From Karstenula rhodostoma CBS 690.94 (taxonomy: Eukaryota; Ascomycota; Dothideomycetes; Pleosporales; Didymosphaeriaceae), in assembly GCA_010093485.1 (NCBI GenBank), contig MU001507.1, positions 694,844 to 758,843 of the forward strand: DNA of 64,000 nt, written 5' to 3'. Position 1 is the stretch's first letter. Each line of letters opens with the position of its first letter. This document shows, piece after piece, positions 45,834-57,585 of this stretch. The position numbers were made by a program, and so were the translations under genes. The notes under the pieces were generated by a model, which saw nothing but the letters and a program-made list of their open reading frames with translations, was not told the origin of the DNA and made no database searches.

Positions 45834-47382
45834 ATGAAGTTCGCCACCATCGCCGCGGCAGCATTGCTGCCTCTCGCATATGGCTTCACCAAGGATGATT
45901 ACGACTCTGGTCGTGTCATGGCTAAGATGATGGAGGCCAAAGAGGTCCGTTTCCTACTCAAACGAAACGTTCAAGATCTATACTGACCGTTTCCAGACGG
46001 CTTGGGCTAAGCAAAAGGCTGCCGGTAGATATGACAACAAGAAGTGGAACGGCTTCGACAAGAAGCGTCCTAACAAGGACGTCATCAAGTGCACCCACGG
46101 GAAAGCTGTGGCCGTAAAAGGCGACGCCGACCAAACGTACAAGTGCAAAGACATCGACATGTACGACTTCAAGACGCATGAAGAGCTTGGCAGCAATGGC
46201 GGCCAGGGGTCTGGTTCTTGGGGATGGAGCCACCGCGGCCGCGACTTCATTGCCATCGGGCAAACCGACGGCGCCTCGTTCGCTGAGGTTACCAAGAAGG
46301 GAAATCTTGTCTATCTCGGACGCTTGCCCGCCCAAGCAAGCCCTGTCATCTGGCGCGAGATCAAGGTTAGCGGCGACTACCTTGTCGTCGGCTCTGAGGG
46401 CGTAAACCACGGTGTCCAAATTTTCGACCTGAAAAAGCTGCTCAAGATCAACCCCAAGAAGCCGAAGGTATTCAGCACGACCACTGATCTCACCGGTCTC
46501 TTCACCGACTACCTCCAGCTCGGCCGCTCGCACAATGTGGTCGTCAACTTCGAGAACGGCAATGCTTTTGCCGTCGGAGCTCAGCCTCGCAACTCGACCT
46601 GCGCTTCAGGGATCATCTTCATCGACTTGAAGAACCCGGCGAAGCCCACCTCTCCTGGATGCGCCTCCTCGGATGGCTACGTCCACGACGCACAGTGCGT
46701 CATCTACCGCGGTCCGCACAGAAAGTACTGGGGCAAAGAGATATGCTACGGCTACAACGAGGACACGCTCACCATCTACGACGTGACCAACAAGCAAGGC
46801 ACCAACGCCGGCAAAGTCATCTCCCGCACCCCCTACAAGGGCGCATCGTACACCCACCAGGGCTGGGTCCTTGATCTGAACTGGCAAACCCATCTCATCA
46901 TGGACGACGAGCTCGACGAAGGCGAGATCGACCCTGCCCGTACCGATCCCGAGTCCCCAGCCATCGACGGCTTCCCCGTCACCTACATCTTCGACATCTC
47001 CAACCTCGAGAAGCCCGTCAACACCGGCTACTACAAATCCAAGACGCGCTCCGTCGACCACAACCAGTTCGTCCACGACGGCCTCGCGTACCAGTCAAAC
47101 TACCAAGCCGGCCTGCGCGTGCTCGACGTCTCCGGCATCCCGCGCGACCCCACGGGTGGCAACGTCAAGGAAATCGCCTACTTCGATGTGTATCCCGGTG
47201 ACGATGATCTGCCGGGTGGCGGCCAGGCGGTCTGGGACTTCGGCACGTGGAGCCATTACACGTTCCCGAGTGGGTGGATCGTGGTGAACACTATTGACAG
47301 GGGTGCGTTTGTAGTGAAGCTGAGTAAGTTCAAGGGGCGGGGACATGGAAAGAGGTGGGTGAAGCCGAGGACGATTAGGTAG
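45834..47382 (+). CDS. Secreted LVIVD/regulatory-P-domain-type propeller protein
   Basis: 498 aa from two exons (45834-45944, 45997-47382). A signal peptide (MKFATIAAAALLPLAYG) is followed by a long beta-rich domain with repeated strand patterns ending in I-F-D-L/I blocks: GVQIFDLKKL, SGIIFIDLKNP, LTIYDVTNKQ, VTYIFDISNLEKP, GLRVLDVSG. This fits an LVIVD-type beta-propeller. Homologous secreted proteins of ascomycetes are often labelled regulatory P domain-containing; their role is unknown. A strongly conserved-looking VDHNQFVHDGLAYQSNYQAGLRVLD block is typical. The C-terminus is basic (GRGHGKRWVKPRTIR). Confidence 0.85.
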
Positions 47383-47949
47383 ACGGTCGACCCTTCTCTG
47401 GGGGCAAGATGTAGTAAGAATTGATTGTACATGACCAATGATCTGAGACTGTCGTGCACTTGGTATTGGAATATGTGTTTGCTGGGGTGATGATGAGAAG
47501 CCTCTCATGGCTTGTTCGCACGTCTCCAGGCAGCGAAGCCGTGGACATTGAAAAAACTGCCTCGACAGAAGCTGTTGGTGGCGGTACAGGACAGGACAGA
47601 ACCATGGGTAGCGTGCGCCAGGCTTGCACATCCAGAGAGCGTAGTCATGAGCGTCCTCGAACGAGCGTGATGATGATGGGTGATTCCGACGCATCTTCAA
47701 TTTTACTGTAAGCTGGCATACTACTCTACTAGACTTTAGATTGGCAGCAAAAACCCAGATCCAATACAATCGGCCACCCATGGCATGATGGTCCGTGCCA
47801 TAAGGTAGGAGAGGCGTGCGCAGCAATGATGAGTCAAGTCTGGATACTCCAGACAACCATCGGTACAAGATTATTCCAGCTTGCTCAGTACCCTTCCAGA
47901 ACCCAGTGCCGCCCCCGGCTCTTGTAAAACTCACCGGAATATCAAGTCC
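47383..47949. other. Convergent 3' region
   Basis: About 570 bp between convergent genes; nothing supported beyond 3' flanks. Confidence 0.4.
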
Positions 47950-48700
47950 TCAAGGCCATGTGATGGCAACATTGACTCCATTCTTCTCGAGCACCTTCTT
48001 CACTCTTGCCATATAAGCAAAAACGTGTTCATCCTCGCGCTGAAACTTCACATGCAGCTCACTGAGTGCCGCCGGCCGCCATCGCCTGGTCGTAGACGCA
48101 CAGCATGTACGTCGAGGGCGACGAGCGAATTTGCACTCAGGGGGGCCCCTGATGGCGTGTTGCGGAGCAGGTTTGATGCCGAGGGAGAGAAAGTGTCCAG
48201 AGTGTCCCGTGTTGCAGATTTCGGCGTGGAAGATCTTCAGGTACGGGTGCCATCTTGGCGAGCCACTCGTCGAGATGCGACAGGCAGGAGAAATGGAATA
48301 CCGTCGTGTCGAAGGGATAGAGGCGGGTTTCTAGGTAGAGCTGGCGGCATACTAGGGTCATGGCAAGAGCGTAGTCGTTGCGGATCGTCTCTGTCAACTG
48401 CGGGGTTTGCGACATTTGGCTTTTGGACACGGCGCTTGCCTTTGTTTTGACGACGCCCCCGTTGTGTGGATAGGACCAGTGGTTATCTTCCATCACATAG
48501 TCGTATATGATGTTTCGGATCTCGGCAGGGAGACGGAGTAGCGGTGACTTCTGGTTGTCTTTTGCTCTGTTGTTGTCGCATGTCAGTCGCCTTTGCCTTG
48601 TAATGATCGGTACCAGCACTTACACCGTAACAGTAGACTCTTTTTTCTTTCGGATAGCGAGGCCTTGAAGTGCGAGCGATACATTGTCCGGATCAGCCAT
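47950..48700 (-). CDS. 2EXR/F-box-like protein with apparent frameshift
   Basis: Exon 1 (48700-48624, MADPDNVSLALQGLA) joins in phase over a GTAAGT...ACAG intron to exon 2 (from 48566). Exon 2 starts with the 2EXR/F-box-like motif SPLLRLPAEIRNIIYDYVM and continues ALAMTLVCRQLYLETRLYPFDTTVFHF and LDEWLAKMAP. That frame then runs to TGA at about 48137 through a non-family sequence. A second frame, open without stop for more than 100 codons, reads YLKIFHAEICNTGHSGHFLSLGI onward to HVFAYMARVKKVLEKNGVNVAITWP and TGA at 47950. The switch is near 48243. A one-base deletion, a sequence error or an unseen tiny intron would explain it. The family is large and fast evolving in filamentous ascomycetes. 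Confidence 0.55.
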
Positions 48701-49201
48701 TGTGTGTGGAGGTCGACGAGTAGAATCGAGATATCTCGAGGGAACGGAAGCAACAGCAACGAGTATGTATATACTCAAGGAATCTTCAATGACGTGCATG
48801 GATCCCAGTCACTTTTCCAGTGTAGTGACACACAGGCTGCTTTCTACAACTACGGGCCGATGCAGGTGTCCCAATTCAACCTCGATCAGGCTTTGCAGCC
48901 ACGTCGGAACAGCCGCGAGGAGTTGAATCGAACACGCTAGGATCAATCTTTACATGGAAGCAGTGACTTTGCAAGCCAGTTCATAGTTCTTGGGAAATTG
49001 TCGAAAATCACGTACCTTCATAAGGCCGATCCATCAGACTTCAGTTCAGTCTCGCGACACTTCCGTTGCCCAAAGACGACACAGGAAAAGCTTCCTTATG
49101 ATCAATACCATTCTATGTTATAACAAGTGACAGGTTCAATACATCTGGATGTTTGTAAACCCGAGAGCATGAACAATGCAAGAGCCGGGCAAATCGTTGA
49201 T
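48701..49201. other. Intergenic region
   Basis: About 500 bp; nothing supported. Confidence 0.4.
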
Positions 49202-49417
49202 TCAAATACGACTGTGGTCCTCCATGTCGCCCTTCAAGTCCTTAACATTGAGTGCGTCCTTGAGGTACTCTTTCGACCGATTGAATCGCGTTCGAAAAGC
49301 TTACTCTTTCCTTTCCAAATCTGCGTCCTTATCGAAGGGGTCATTGAGGACCTCCAGGTTGACGTCTGCCTTCAAAAGCTTGGACCAATGAATCAGGGAG
49401 TCTTTCTTGGGCGCCAT
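49202..49417 (-). pseudogene. Small 71-codon ORF interrupted by one in-frame TAA
   Basis: Not recognised. From ATG at 49417 the frame reads MAPKKDSLIHWSKLLKAD and on to DADLERKE, hits TAA at 49301-49303, and then continues in the same frame through AFRTRFNRSKEYLKDALNVK to TGA at 49202. Composition on both sides of the stop is uniformly charged and helix-prone, suggesting one ancestral small protein. A CAA-to-TAA change would create this stop. It is divergent from the 592-aa unknown gene at 49613. Alternatives are a genuine 38-aa protein or stop read-through. Confidence 0.45.
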
Positions 49418-49432
49418 CTTGGATTTTCGCAC

Positions 49433-49474
49433 TTGCGTGAGTGTACTTGCATGAGTTTACTTGGGTGAGAGTGC
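49433..49474. repeat. Three 14-bp tandem units in a divergent promoter
   Basis: Consecutive imperfect 14-mers with consensus CTTGSRTGAGTKTA occupy the gap between the small interrupted ORF and the unknown gene at 49613. Edges are approximate to a few bases. Confidence 0.6.
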
Positions 49475-49612
49475 TACTAGACGCGACTTCCGCGCTAGAC
49501 ACGATTACGTGATTCACTTCCACGTGCCTCACTCTCACAAGGAAGGTGCGCGCTGCCCTGCGGTCGTGAAATTTTCTCCGCCGTCTCTTCTTGCCACAGA
49601 ACACTTTCAATC

Positions 49613-51492
49613 ATGGGCAAATACGACATGGAGCTGGCCGCATCTGATTTGGATCGGTCATATAGCGATGGCGAGGCCACCAAACTTGGGCTTGCCCAAA
49701 AGCGAAAGGAGAGGGACAGTTTGTACAATCTTGACGGCTGTGCCACTTTGGGGATTGTTCTAACTGGTTTAGATTGGAGGCCGCTATGAAGAGGAAACGC
49801 AGGTATGCGGTCCCTCGCCGCTGCTTCTCGTTGCCATAACTAATATGAATCAGGAAAGACCGACGCGCGCAGGTCGAGGAAGACGAGGACGAACTGGGAT
49901 CTGGTGACCGGGAGATAGTAGAGAGATCGCAGTCTGGTTTCTATGGCCTGGATTTGGGACAAGGAAGCTACGACGTTGCGAATAGATCCCGCCCCCGGCA
50001 GTTACTTGCCGCTGCGGGACAAGTCGAGGATTGGGATGGTGGGTCCAGCGCTGCACTTTCTGGCCCTTCAGTAGGACATTCAGGTCAGCGAACTGAACTG
50101 GAGTCTTCACGGAGCGGATTCTCGTTCGACAGTGGGGGCGTGGGACTTGGGTTAGAGCAGAACCAAACACGCCGCATGCCTGGGTCTGGACCTCCGGGAT
50201 TCTCTCAGGGCAATACACAAATGCGGGCGCAGGACAGACGGGGGCATGCGTTCGAGATGGAAGACGAAGACGAGGACGAATTCCTGTGGCTACCGGCCGG
50301 CCGACACAGGTACGACAAGGCCGTTGAGCTTGGCTATATCCTGGCCGTGAAATTGGCCTGGCAACACGTCTTTCAGGACCAAACCTCGGTCTCCAACCAA
50401 ATCGACGAGGCGGACTGGATATGGCACAGCTACAACGTGCTCCTCGGCATGCAAAAGGAAGTCTTGACAGCGGTCGCCTCGGGAAACCTGTCCCGCTTAT
50501 ATCGGGGTCATGACAACGAAACCGTAAAGGCCATGTTCAACGAGGACAGTGCTTGGATAGAAGAGGGCCAGGGCCTGGCCCCGGTCGTCTACATACTGTG
50601 CCTGGTCGATTCCAAGGATGGATGCCGTGCACACACCCCGGCGGAGCTGCGCTTGGTCATCGAAGACCTCCGTCACTACGGCGACATGAAGTGGCCGCAG
50701 CTTACTCTCAAGGTCGACAATGCCTATCGGTCAATATCTACCATGAAGGATATCCAAGCGGGCAGGCCGTATTTCTTGGCCAAGAGTGGCAAGAACCGCC
50801 GCATCCGCACCCGCTACAAGGCCGAGGACATCAAGCGCTTTTGCGACGCTCTCGAACTGCGTCCCGGACGGCTCCCAGCCGATGAGCGGGACGCGCCGCT
50901 GCGTCGGCCGCTGCAGTACGTTGGTCGGGCGCTGAAATTCGCGGACGGGAAAGCTCAACACTCACGGGTCGAGAAAAGCAACTGGCTCATACATCTCGTG
51001 AAGCACGTCTGCAATGTGCGCTGGCCAGGTCGATTTTCTCTGGACACATTTCCGATCTCTTACCAGGCCAATGATGGCGAGGTACAGTGTGCTCAGATGC
51101 AGCTGGCCTTGATTGCCGATAGTTTCGCGGCCTCAGGGGGCGGTTTCAACAGGGCCGCTCCAGTCCTTTCGGGGTTGGACATCTCTAATGAGGATCCCAG
51201 ACTCGTGAAGGGCTTTTGGGCAGAACGAGAGGAATTCAGGGACGTTATGGGGTTCGGCGATGCGAACTTGCCGGCACAGCTCGCATTCGAAGCCGAGGTC
51301 ACGGCGGTCAAGGACAGGGGCGAGGTATACGACCCTTCCAAAGGGTCTGAGGGCACTGAGGACAGTCGATTGCGCACTTCAGAGGAGGAACTGGCGGAGG
51401 ACGAGGCCAAGCTCGAGCGAAGTCGTGCCGGGTTGGTCGCCAGGAATGCCGAGGGCATGGAGAAGCTCAAGCGGCTGACGGGGGCAGAATAG
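49613..51492 (+). CDS. Unrecognised 592-aa protein
   Basis: I do not recognise the family. Three exons (49613-49722, 49773-49802, 49854-51492) join in phase. Intron 1 (50 nt) has donor GTACAA and a CTAAC branch before TTTAG. The N-terminus is charged with a basic run (MKRKRRKDRR) likely to direct it to the nucleus and an acidic run after it. A Gly/Ser/Arg-rich disordered part covers about residues 60-150 and includes DEDEDEFLW. A folded-looking region with Trp-rich helices follows (GYILAVKLAWQHVFQ, EADWIWHSYNVLLGMQKEV, LVIEDLRHYGDMKWPQLTLKV, SNWLIHLVKHVCNVRWPG). The end is Glu/Lys-rich and coiled-coil-like. No catalytic motif, signal or membrane segment is seen. Exon 3 alone is open for 1.6 kb, so coding status is firm. 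Confidence 0.72.
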
Positions 51493-52574
51493 ATTGGTCA
51501 GTGGCAATGAAGAGGTCGACCCATGACGCAGTTCAAGTTACTTTGGTACATCCGCGTTGGTATAGCGCAAGATCTCGAAATTTAGAATCGATGAAGTTGC
51601 TATCTCATAACTGCTACTATTACCCATTGTAGAATCCAAACTTTCGACAGCATGTACCATAAACCGCTTCATTTCCCCATTAAAATGAAGTAAAACGCAA
51701 GACCCTTTGGTTGAATACTCTCGATGTCGGCTTGATGCAACTTCAAATAAGCTTTCCCATGAACGGTCGCTACAATCTGATAATCATTGCCGCGCCGTAA
51801 GTGTCAAGCACATCCGTGTATGACTTAGTGCCATTCTGTGTGTAACTAGTTAGTAAACACTTTCAGTGAATCTATACCGTTGGGACACTTACCTCCATCA
51901 TCGGTATCGCGCTACTCAGCAGTCAAACAACTGTAATTCAATCCCTTGGCGCTTGAGCTGACTCTGAATGTTGTAGAAGTACGTGATGGCTTTGAAGGTC
52001 CAGGACTGGTGCGAACAGTGTAGCAAGAGCTCTGTAGTCCCGCCCTCGCATATGTGACTGATGGCCAGACACGTTGTCAACTCGCACCTTCATCCACGCA
52101 TCACGCACTGAGTCATCCCAGGGTCCACTTTCAACACACCCTCATGCCCGCCTTGTCACGTACATATCATCACACCCGCCCATCAAGCACTCACCCCCTC
52201 GCCAAACCCACCCAGATCAACCCCTCAAGCTCAAGCACACGGTATACGCGATCACTTCCCACACAAACACCTTCACACCCCCTTGGAAAACCAGACACAT
52301 ATCAATCTTCAACTTCATGTATTCTCCGCGCAATATGTGCAATGCGTATTACCCATTCCCATACTCATTATCCCATCCACCCACGCTATACACACCCTAC
52401 CCGCTTGCTGAAACAAAGTCGTGAACGTCTAAAATGCCATGCGATGCCGTAAATTCCGTAGCCCGTGATCCGTAACCTATATGCTCATATCGTGCGCCCA
52501 AAGCCAAAAAACCACACTATAAAACGCTCACAAAGATTTTTAAACCCATATACTGTATGCAGGTGGGACACGCT
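51493..52574. other. Intergenic region with a C-rich, G-poor strand
   Basis: About 1.1 kb. From about 52080 to 52460 the plus strand is rich in C and A and very poor in G, giving open frames on that strand by composition alone. It lies at the 3' side of the minus-strand DUF3433 gene. No gene is called. Confidence 0.45.
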
Positions 52575-55278
52575 TCACGCGGCAGACCCAACCCAGCTCT
52601 TGCGGTTCTGCTCCTCCCAGATGACCAGCTCGCGCCCGGAGCGCTCGCCCCCGCGCCGCACGCGGTCGATGCCCAAGTGCTCCAGGCCATCCCGGCCGAC
52701 GTGGATGCCGAACCCGTAGCGCGTCTTCCCCGGGTGCGACTCGCCGTGCACCTCGCCCTCGCCCTGCTTCTTCCCCTTCTTTGCGCCCTGCTCCCTCAGA
52801 TTGTCCCGCGACGGACGGATGAGAGAGGTTACGGACTGCGCCCAAGAGCGCTCCGCGTACGCCGACCCCATGAGCCGGGCTACAAGCTCTGGCTTCGTCT
52901 GCGGGCGGTTGAACGCGCGGTCCGCGAGGATCGGGCTCTGGTACACCCAGCTGATGATCTCGGCGAGGCTGGTGCTGCGGTGCGGGAGCGCGGCGCGGCG
53001 GCGTCCCGGCCAGAGAACCAGCAGACTGACGCCGTATAGTGCGAGGAAGAAGCACATAGCGTAGAAGCCTGGCAGCTCGGCGGCGACGCGGACGACGTCG
53101 GAGTTGGGGTAGTACTGCGTCCAGAAGCAGCCGCCTGCTAGGATGGGGATGGCGAGGGAGGTGAGCGAGACGAGGGAAAGGATGGCGTTCTGGTAGTGCT
53201 GGTTTTCTAGCGCGGCGAAGGTGGCAGAGAGGGGGAGGCGGGCGGCGTAGTCGATGAGGAGAGATGATTCGGCCGTGGCGCCGCCTTTGGAGGAGAGCGA
53301 GATGTAAGGGCGGAGGAGGCGGAGGGTGTAGTCGAAGGTGAGGAGAATGAGGAAGAGAATTTGACCGATGAGCGCGGGGATGAAGGAGTAGAGGAAGTTG
53401 GAGGCGGAGAAGCCCGCGGCGTTGGTGCGCGCGAAGACCTGCGGGAGGAAGCCGATGCGGACTGCGCTGTTAACGAAGCTGATGACGAAAAATGCGATCA
53501 GCAGGACCATAGCGGCGACAATCCAGAGGAGTACGGCCGAGTTGCGCAGCCACCAGGGGAGGTATCGCAGACGGACGCTGGGGCTGCGGATATCCATGCG
53601 GATGGAGAAGTCACTTGGGCGATGACTTTGCCGTACATCGGCTGGATCCGGGTATGTCCGTTCTGCGCCTTTCTCTCGGATGCGCCCATCCTCGACGGAG
53701 TATCTTCGAGTTGGAACGCCCTCTTCCCCGATGCCGTGGAAGATGTCATTCGGGCGTCTTGTCGTACTCCAGTACCCCAAGCGGTCCGATCGACCTCTCA
53801 GGTTGTCAAAATCCCGGTTCGCAAAGGTCTCGGCGCCGCTGTAGTCGCTCGTGATATTTGATCGTTCGAGCAGCGCAACAATATCGGCCAGTGAGCGGGG
53901 ATCCCACTTCAGACCAGTGGGCTTGCGAAGCACCACCAATAGCACTAGCAGTGCCAACACTAACAGTATGTATAGGGAAATGACGGTCCAGATAACGCCC
54001 TGCACAGCTACCCATCGCCAGACTGCTCTGCCAAGGTCATATCGTACGTTGAAAGAAGATGCAAGAAGGGGTATCGTCCATTGAAAAAGCCAGAAGATGA
54101 AAAAGCAGACGCCGACCAATGGCTGGCCGGCGCGGAAGTACGCCATGCGTGGGAACAGAAACTGCGTTGGATAAAGCTGCAGAAAGATGGCCTCTGAACG
54201 CTGGTGGTACTTGTTTGAGGCCATGGCGATGAAGGGCACCACTCGCTGCAGTGCGACTTGTACCTGGATGAGCCATAGAAGAATGAGGGCACCGAGCAAC
54301 GTGGGTAGATACTCGAAGACAAAATATCGGTTGTCGCCAAACACGTGGTAGTCCCACAGTCCAATGCCGTTTTGTCGGTTCGAGTAGATGGCGCAGAAGA
54401 TGAGGGCCCCGACCATGAGCAAACAAAGGAAGACAAACAGAAGCAGCCAGAGGGGACGAAGAATTCCAGGTACAAAGTTCAGCGGCGCATGGGGAACGTC
54501 ATGAGCGACGAAGACGTCTTTCTGCGCCCTCTCTGGCGTCCTTTCCCGGTAGGGCTGTTTCTCTGCTGTTGCGCCTCCCTGTGTGTTGGGCACATGTCGT
54601 GACTGCCTCTGGGGTATGTAGCGCGATAATCTGTCTTGAGTCCGAGCATCCCGCGTCATGTAGCCCAGACTCTCGTCGGATACTATGCGCTCGACTGGGT
54701 AGTCGGTCTCCTCTTCGGGCTCTCCGTCGGATACCAGCGTAGCATCTTCATGACCTTGCGGGTACATGCGACTGCCTCGCACTTCTTCATCGCGCGTGAG
54801 CTGATCGATAGCAAAGCGGATGTAGGGTGTCGTGTCCAAGCCGGGAGTGGTGGCCATTGACTCCGAGTCCATTGGACGCTGCCTGCTTGCCTGCGTCTCG
54901 GGTCGCTCCTCGTCAATGGTGGAAACGGGCCGGTCGGTGGTGGGTGGTGGGTGGCGCTGCACGCCTACCCCTCGTAGTGATGCTATCGGTGCGTCGCCGT
55001 GGTTCTGCAGATGCTCATGACTCTCTGCTGGTGTGCGGTGGTGAGAAGGCGGTGTGGTGTAGCGGGGCCGGCGAGCGTCACTTTCGCTCGACGAGTTCTC
55101 AGAGAGGCTGTAATAGCCCTCTGAGGCGGATTGGGACGCAGCAATGCTCTGCTGCGATTCCGAGTGTGCAAGACGTGGGCGACTGACTGTGCCACATGGT
55201 CAGTCAACGAGCGCTGAGCGGGGTGTCGCAATACTTACCGTTGGTATGCTTGAGCTGGAAGGGAGACTCCAGGCTCAT
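52575..55278 (-). CDS. DUF3433 multi-pass membrane protein
   Basis: 883 aa, two exons: a short first exon (55278-55239, MSLESPFQLKHTN) and 55186-52575, joined in phase by a GTAAGT...ACAG intron. The N-terminal ~240 residues are Ser/Arg-rich and cytosolic-looking. Two similar membrane halves follow, each with several hydrophobic helices (PLWLLLFVFLCLLMVGALIFC, then LPWWLRNSAVLLWIVAAMVLLIAFFV). The C-terminal segment RYGFGIHVGRDGLEHLGID is characteristic of the family. DUF3433 proteins include the Neurospora spray-type protein linked to calcium and hyphal growth; function here is unproven. It is divergent from NNF1 with 556 bp between starts. Confidence 0.88.
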
Positions 55279-55834
55279 GTCGCTGGCAGAAGCACTAGCA
55301 GTATGTGGGTATGCGGAATGGCTGCATTGTTAGTGTACCACGGGATGCGCAGTCGATTTTGTACAGCCATGCCCTGGTGGGCTGCTGCAGGTGGCTGGCA
55401 GAGGAGGCTGGGAGGCCAACCTCAGGATATTACGTGTCACAGCGGAGGCACTGGTGCGGCAGGCTTGCAGAAGCGGAATTACGGACTAGTCGAATGGCTG
55501 CCTTGGTTCTTGTGATGGTAATCCAGCTCCAGGCAGAGGGGCGATGGTGTTGAGCTCTCATGACGATGATGCATGAGATGCTCGCTTAGCGGCAGGCCAG
55601 CCTGCCAGTTGTCGCGCCCGAGAATCGCCTTGGACGCCGGTGCGTGTGCGTACATCATACAAAGGGTACGTAGATCAATGGTGATTCAATCTCTACCCAA
55701 GCGCTCGGTCCGAGAAGATGTGTGCGAGTGTTGTGGAGAGCATCGCCAGAACGCGGGATCGACGCCGGGACACGCCTGGTCACGTGCCTCTTTTAGCGTC
55801 CCGCAGCTGTTGATGTGGTAAACAGAGCGCCAGG
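55279..55834. promoter_or_regulatory. Divergent promoter region DUF3433/NNF1
   Basis: 556 bp between divergent start codons; must contain both promoters. No TATA element is obvious. Confidence 0.4.
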
Positions 55835-56643
55835 ATGCGCCGGAGCAGCATCGCCTCCAGCGCCAGCACCAGTGCCGCCGTTCCTTCGCACGACCTGTCG
55901 CCCGCTGTCTATTCATCCTCTGCCACCATGCCGGGCGCCACACACCCAGAGTCGCGTTCGCCCTCACCCGCGCCGCCCCCGCCCATCGCAGACACGCCAG
56001 GCCCGCGCGCGCAAGGACTCATAAACATCTACAACCAGGCCGTCGACGCCACCCTGAAGAAGTGCTCCCCCACCAATTTCGCGTCGTGCTTCCCCACGGT
56101 CCCGCCCGAGACGTTGGACCATCTACGCACCCAAGTTCTCAACCAGCTGCAGCGCACATGGAAGCTCAATTTCGACGAGATCATGGCAAAGCGGAACGTT
56201 GTCCAGCTGCTCAACTCTCTGGACCAGTGCATTGAGGACGCGAGGCTGCGAAAGAAGCGCGCCGAGGCCAACGGGGGACCTGTGGAAACACCGGTGCCGT
56301 AAGTCTTCTCTGCCAGCGAGGGCGAAAACTGTTCTCGCGCTGAGACTGACCATAACCGCGCAGACTTCACACGCTGCCACCCGCCGAAATATACCTGGCG
56401 CACCTCAGGCCGTTTCTCGAGACGCAGGCTGCCGAGATGCACACGCGACTCGCCGATACACAGCAGGCCAACACGCAGCTGCTCTCTACCGTTACTGCCC
56501 AGCGTGCCGAGATCGAAGCTCTGGTTCATGGACTTGAGAATGTCATTCAAGATCTGGAGACCAGTGCGCAGATGATGGGCCAGGAAGAGGTCCAGGCCTT
56601 GAGCAACGAGATGAGAGAGTTGGAGAAGGAGATGAATAAGTGA
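55835..56643 (+). CDS. NNF1: Kinetochore MIND/Mis12 complex subunit Nnf1
   Basis: 247 aa from two exons (55835-56298, 56364-56643), in phase. Nnf1 is part of the four-subunit MIND/Mis12 complex linking inner and outer kinetochore. A Ser/Pro-rich N-terminus (about 55 residues) precedes the family core: GLINIYNQAVDATLKKCSPTNFASCFP, the helix LRTQVLNQLQRTWKLNFDEIMAKRNVVQLLNSLD, then HTLPPAEIYLAHLRPFLETQ and a C-terminal coiled coil (ENVIQDLETSAQMM...ELEKEMNK). The spacing and the FDEIM motif are typical. Confidence 0.92.
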
Positions 56644-57585
56644 GAGACCTACGAGGCCCAGAATGCGAAGACGATCGCTCGCACCAGACCAATCGCGCGC
56701 ACGCGCTACTGGGGTTGCGTTTGGGGCGCGGAAGCATGCGACGCACTGCGCAGTCGAACTGCAAATGGCACGTCGGGGGGTTCCTCCACGCGTTGTCGGC
56801 GGCCTACCATGGATACTCGCATCGCAGAAGAATCGCATGCGGTACTGCGGGAGGCAATCCGGCTACCAGCAGACAAAAGACTTGTGCGTGAGGCAAAGTG
56901 CAATGCACAGCCTCCGATACTAGCAAAGGGTAGCTGAGAGGCTCTCCTCGGAAGGACAACCTACAATCTGGTCGCGGCAATGGAAGCACGACACTGCAAC
57001 TTGGAAGAAAGCAAGTCCGACAGACGACGTAGGCTTGGGGTGAGCGGATGATGGTTATGGCGATGGCACACAACGGTACAACGGTACATGAGTGCACTCG
57101 GGCGGTCTTGGGTTCTGTACGCATTATTCCGAACATCAATACAGCACAGTTATCGCTCGCAAAACTCCGACTCCACATCACGTTTCGAATCCCGTGCCCC
57201 CTCTTCTCGCGTGCCTCCGATCGATTCGAGATGCGAACTTCGCCAATGTCGTTAACAAAACTACACACTTGCGGTAGTGGAACCCAATACAGCTTTACTC
57301 TCAAAGCCGAGACTCCTAAAACCGAAGCGTAGGGTTGCGCGTGCCTAATTCCCAAGATCGATACTAAGATCGCAATCTAATGACAATCTACACAACCCCA
57401 TTTCAGCGCTCCCACCGGCTCAATCAATCTAACACCATCGCGGCAAGTCGGCACAGCCGGGCAGCGACCACACGACAATATGGCGCGAAAGCCTACTAAT
57501 CCCTAGAAGCCGTATACGATGCCCCGGACAAAGATCTACTACCGTCGCCCGCAATAATCCCCAGAACCACCCAAGACCGCTCACC
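56644..57585. other. Intergenic region
   Basis: About 940 bp, no supported gene. A GTTTCGAATCC word at about 57183 resembles a tRNA B box but has no partner A box. Confidence 0.45.

Noticed and set aside
52054..52452. Two overlapping plus-strand open frames rich in His, Pro, Ser and Thr
   Set aside because: They arise from C-rich, G-poor base composition that lacks stops, not from a gene.
57180..57195. B-box-like GTTTCGAATCC
   Set aside because: No A box at the right distance and no acceptor stem.
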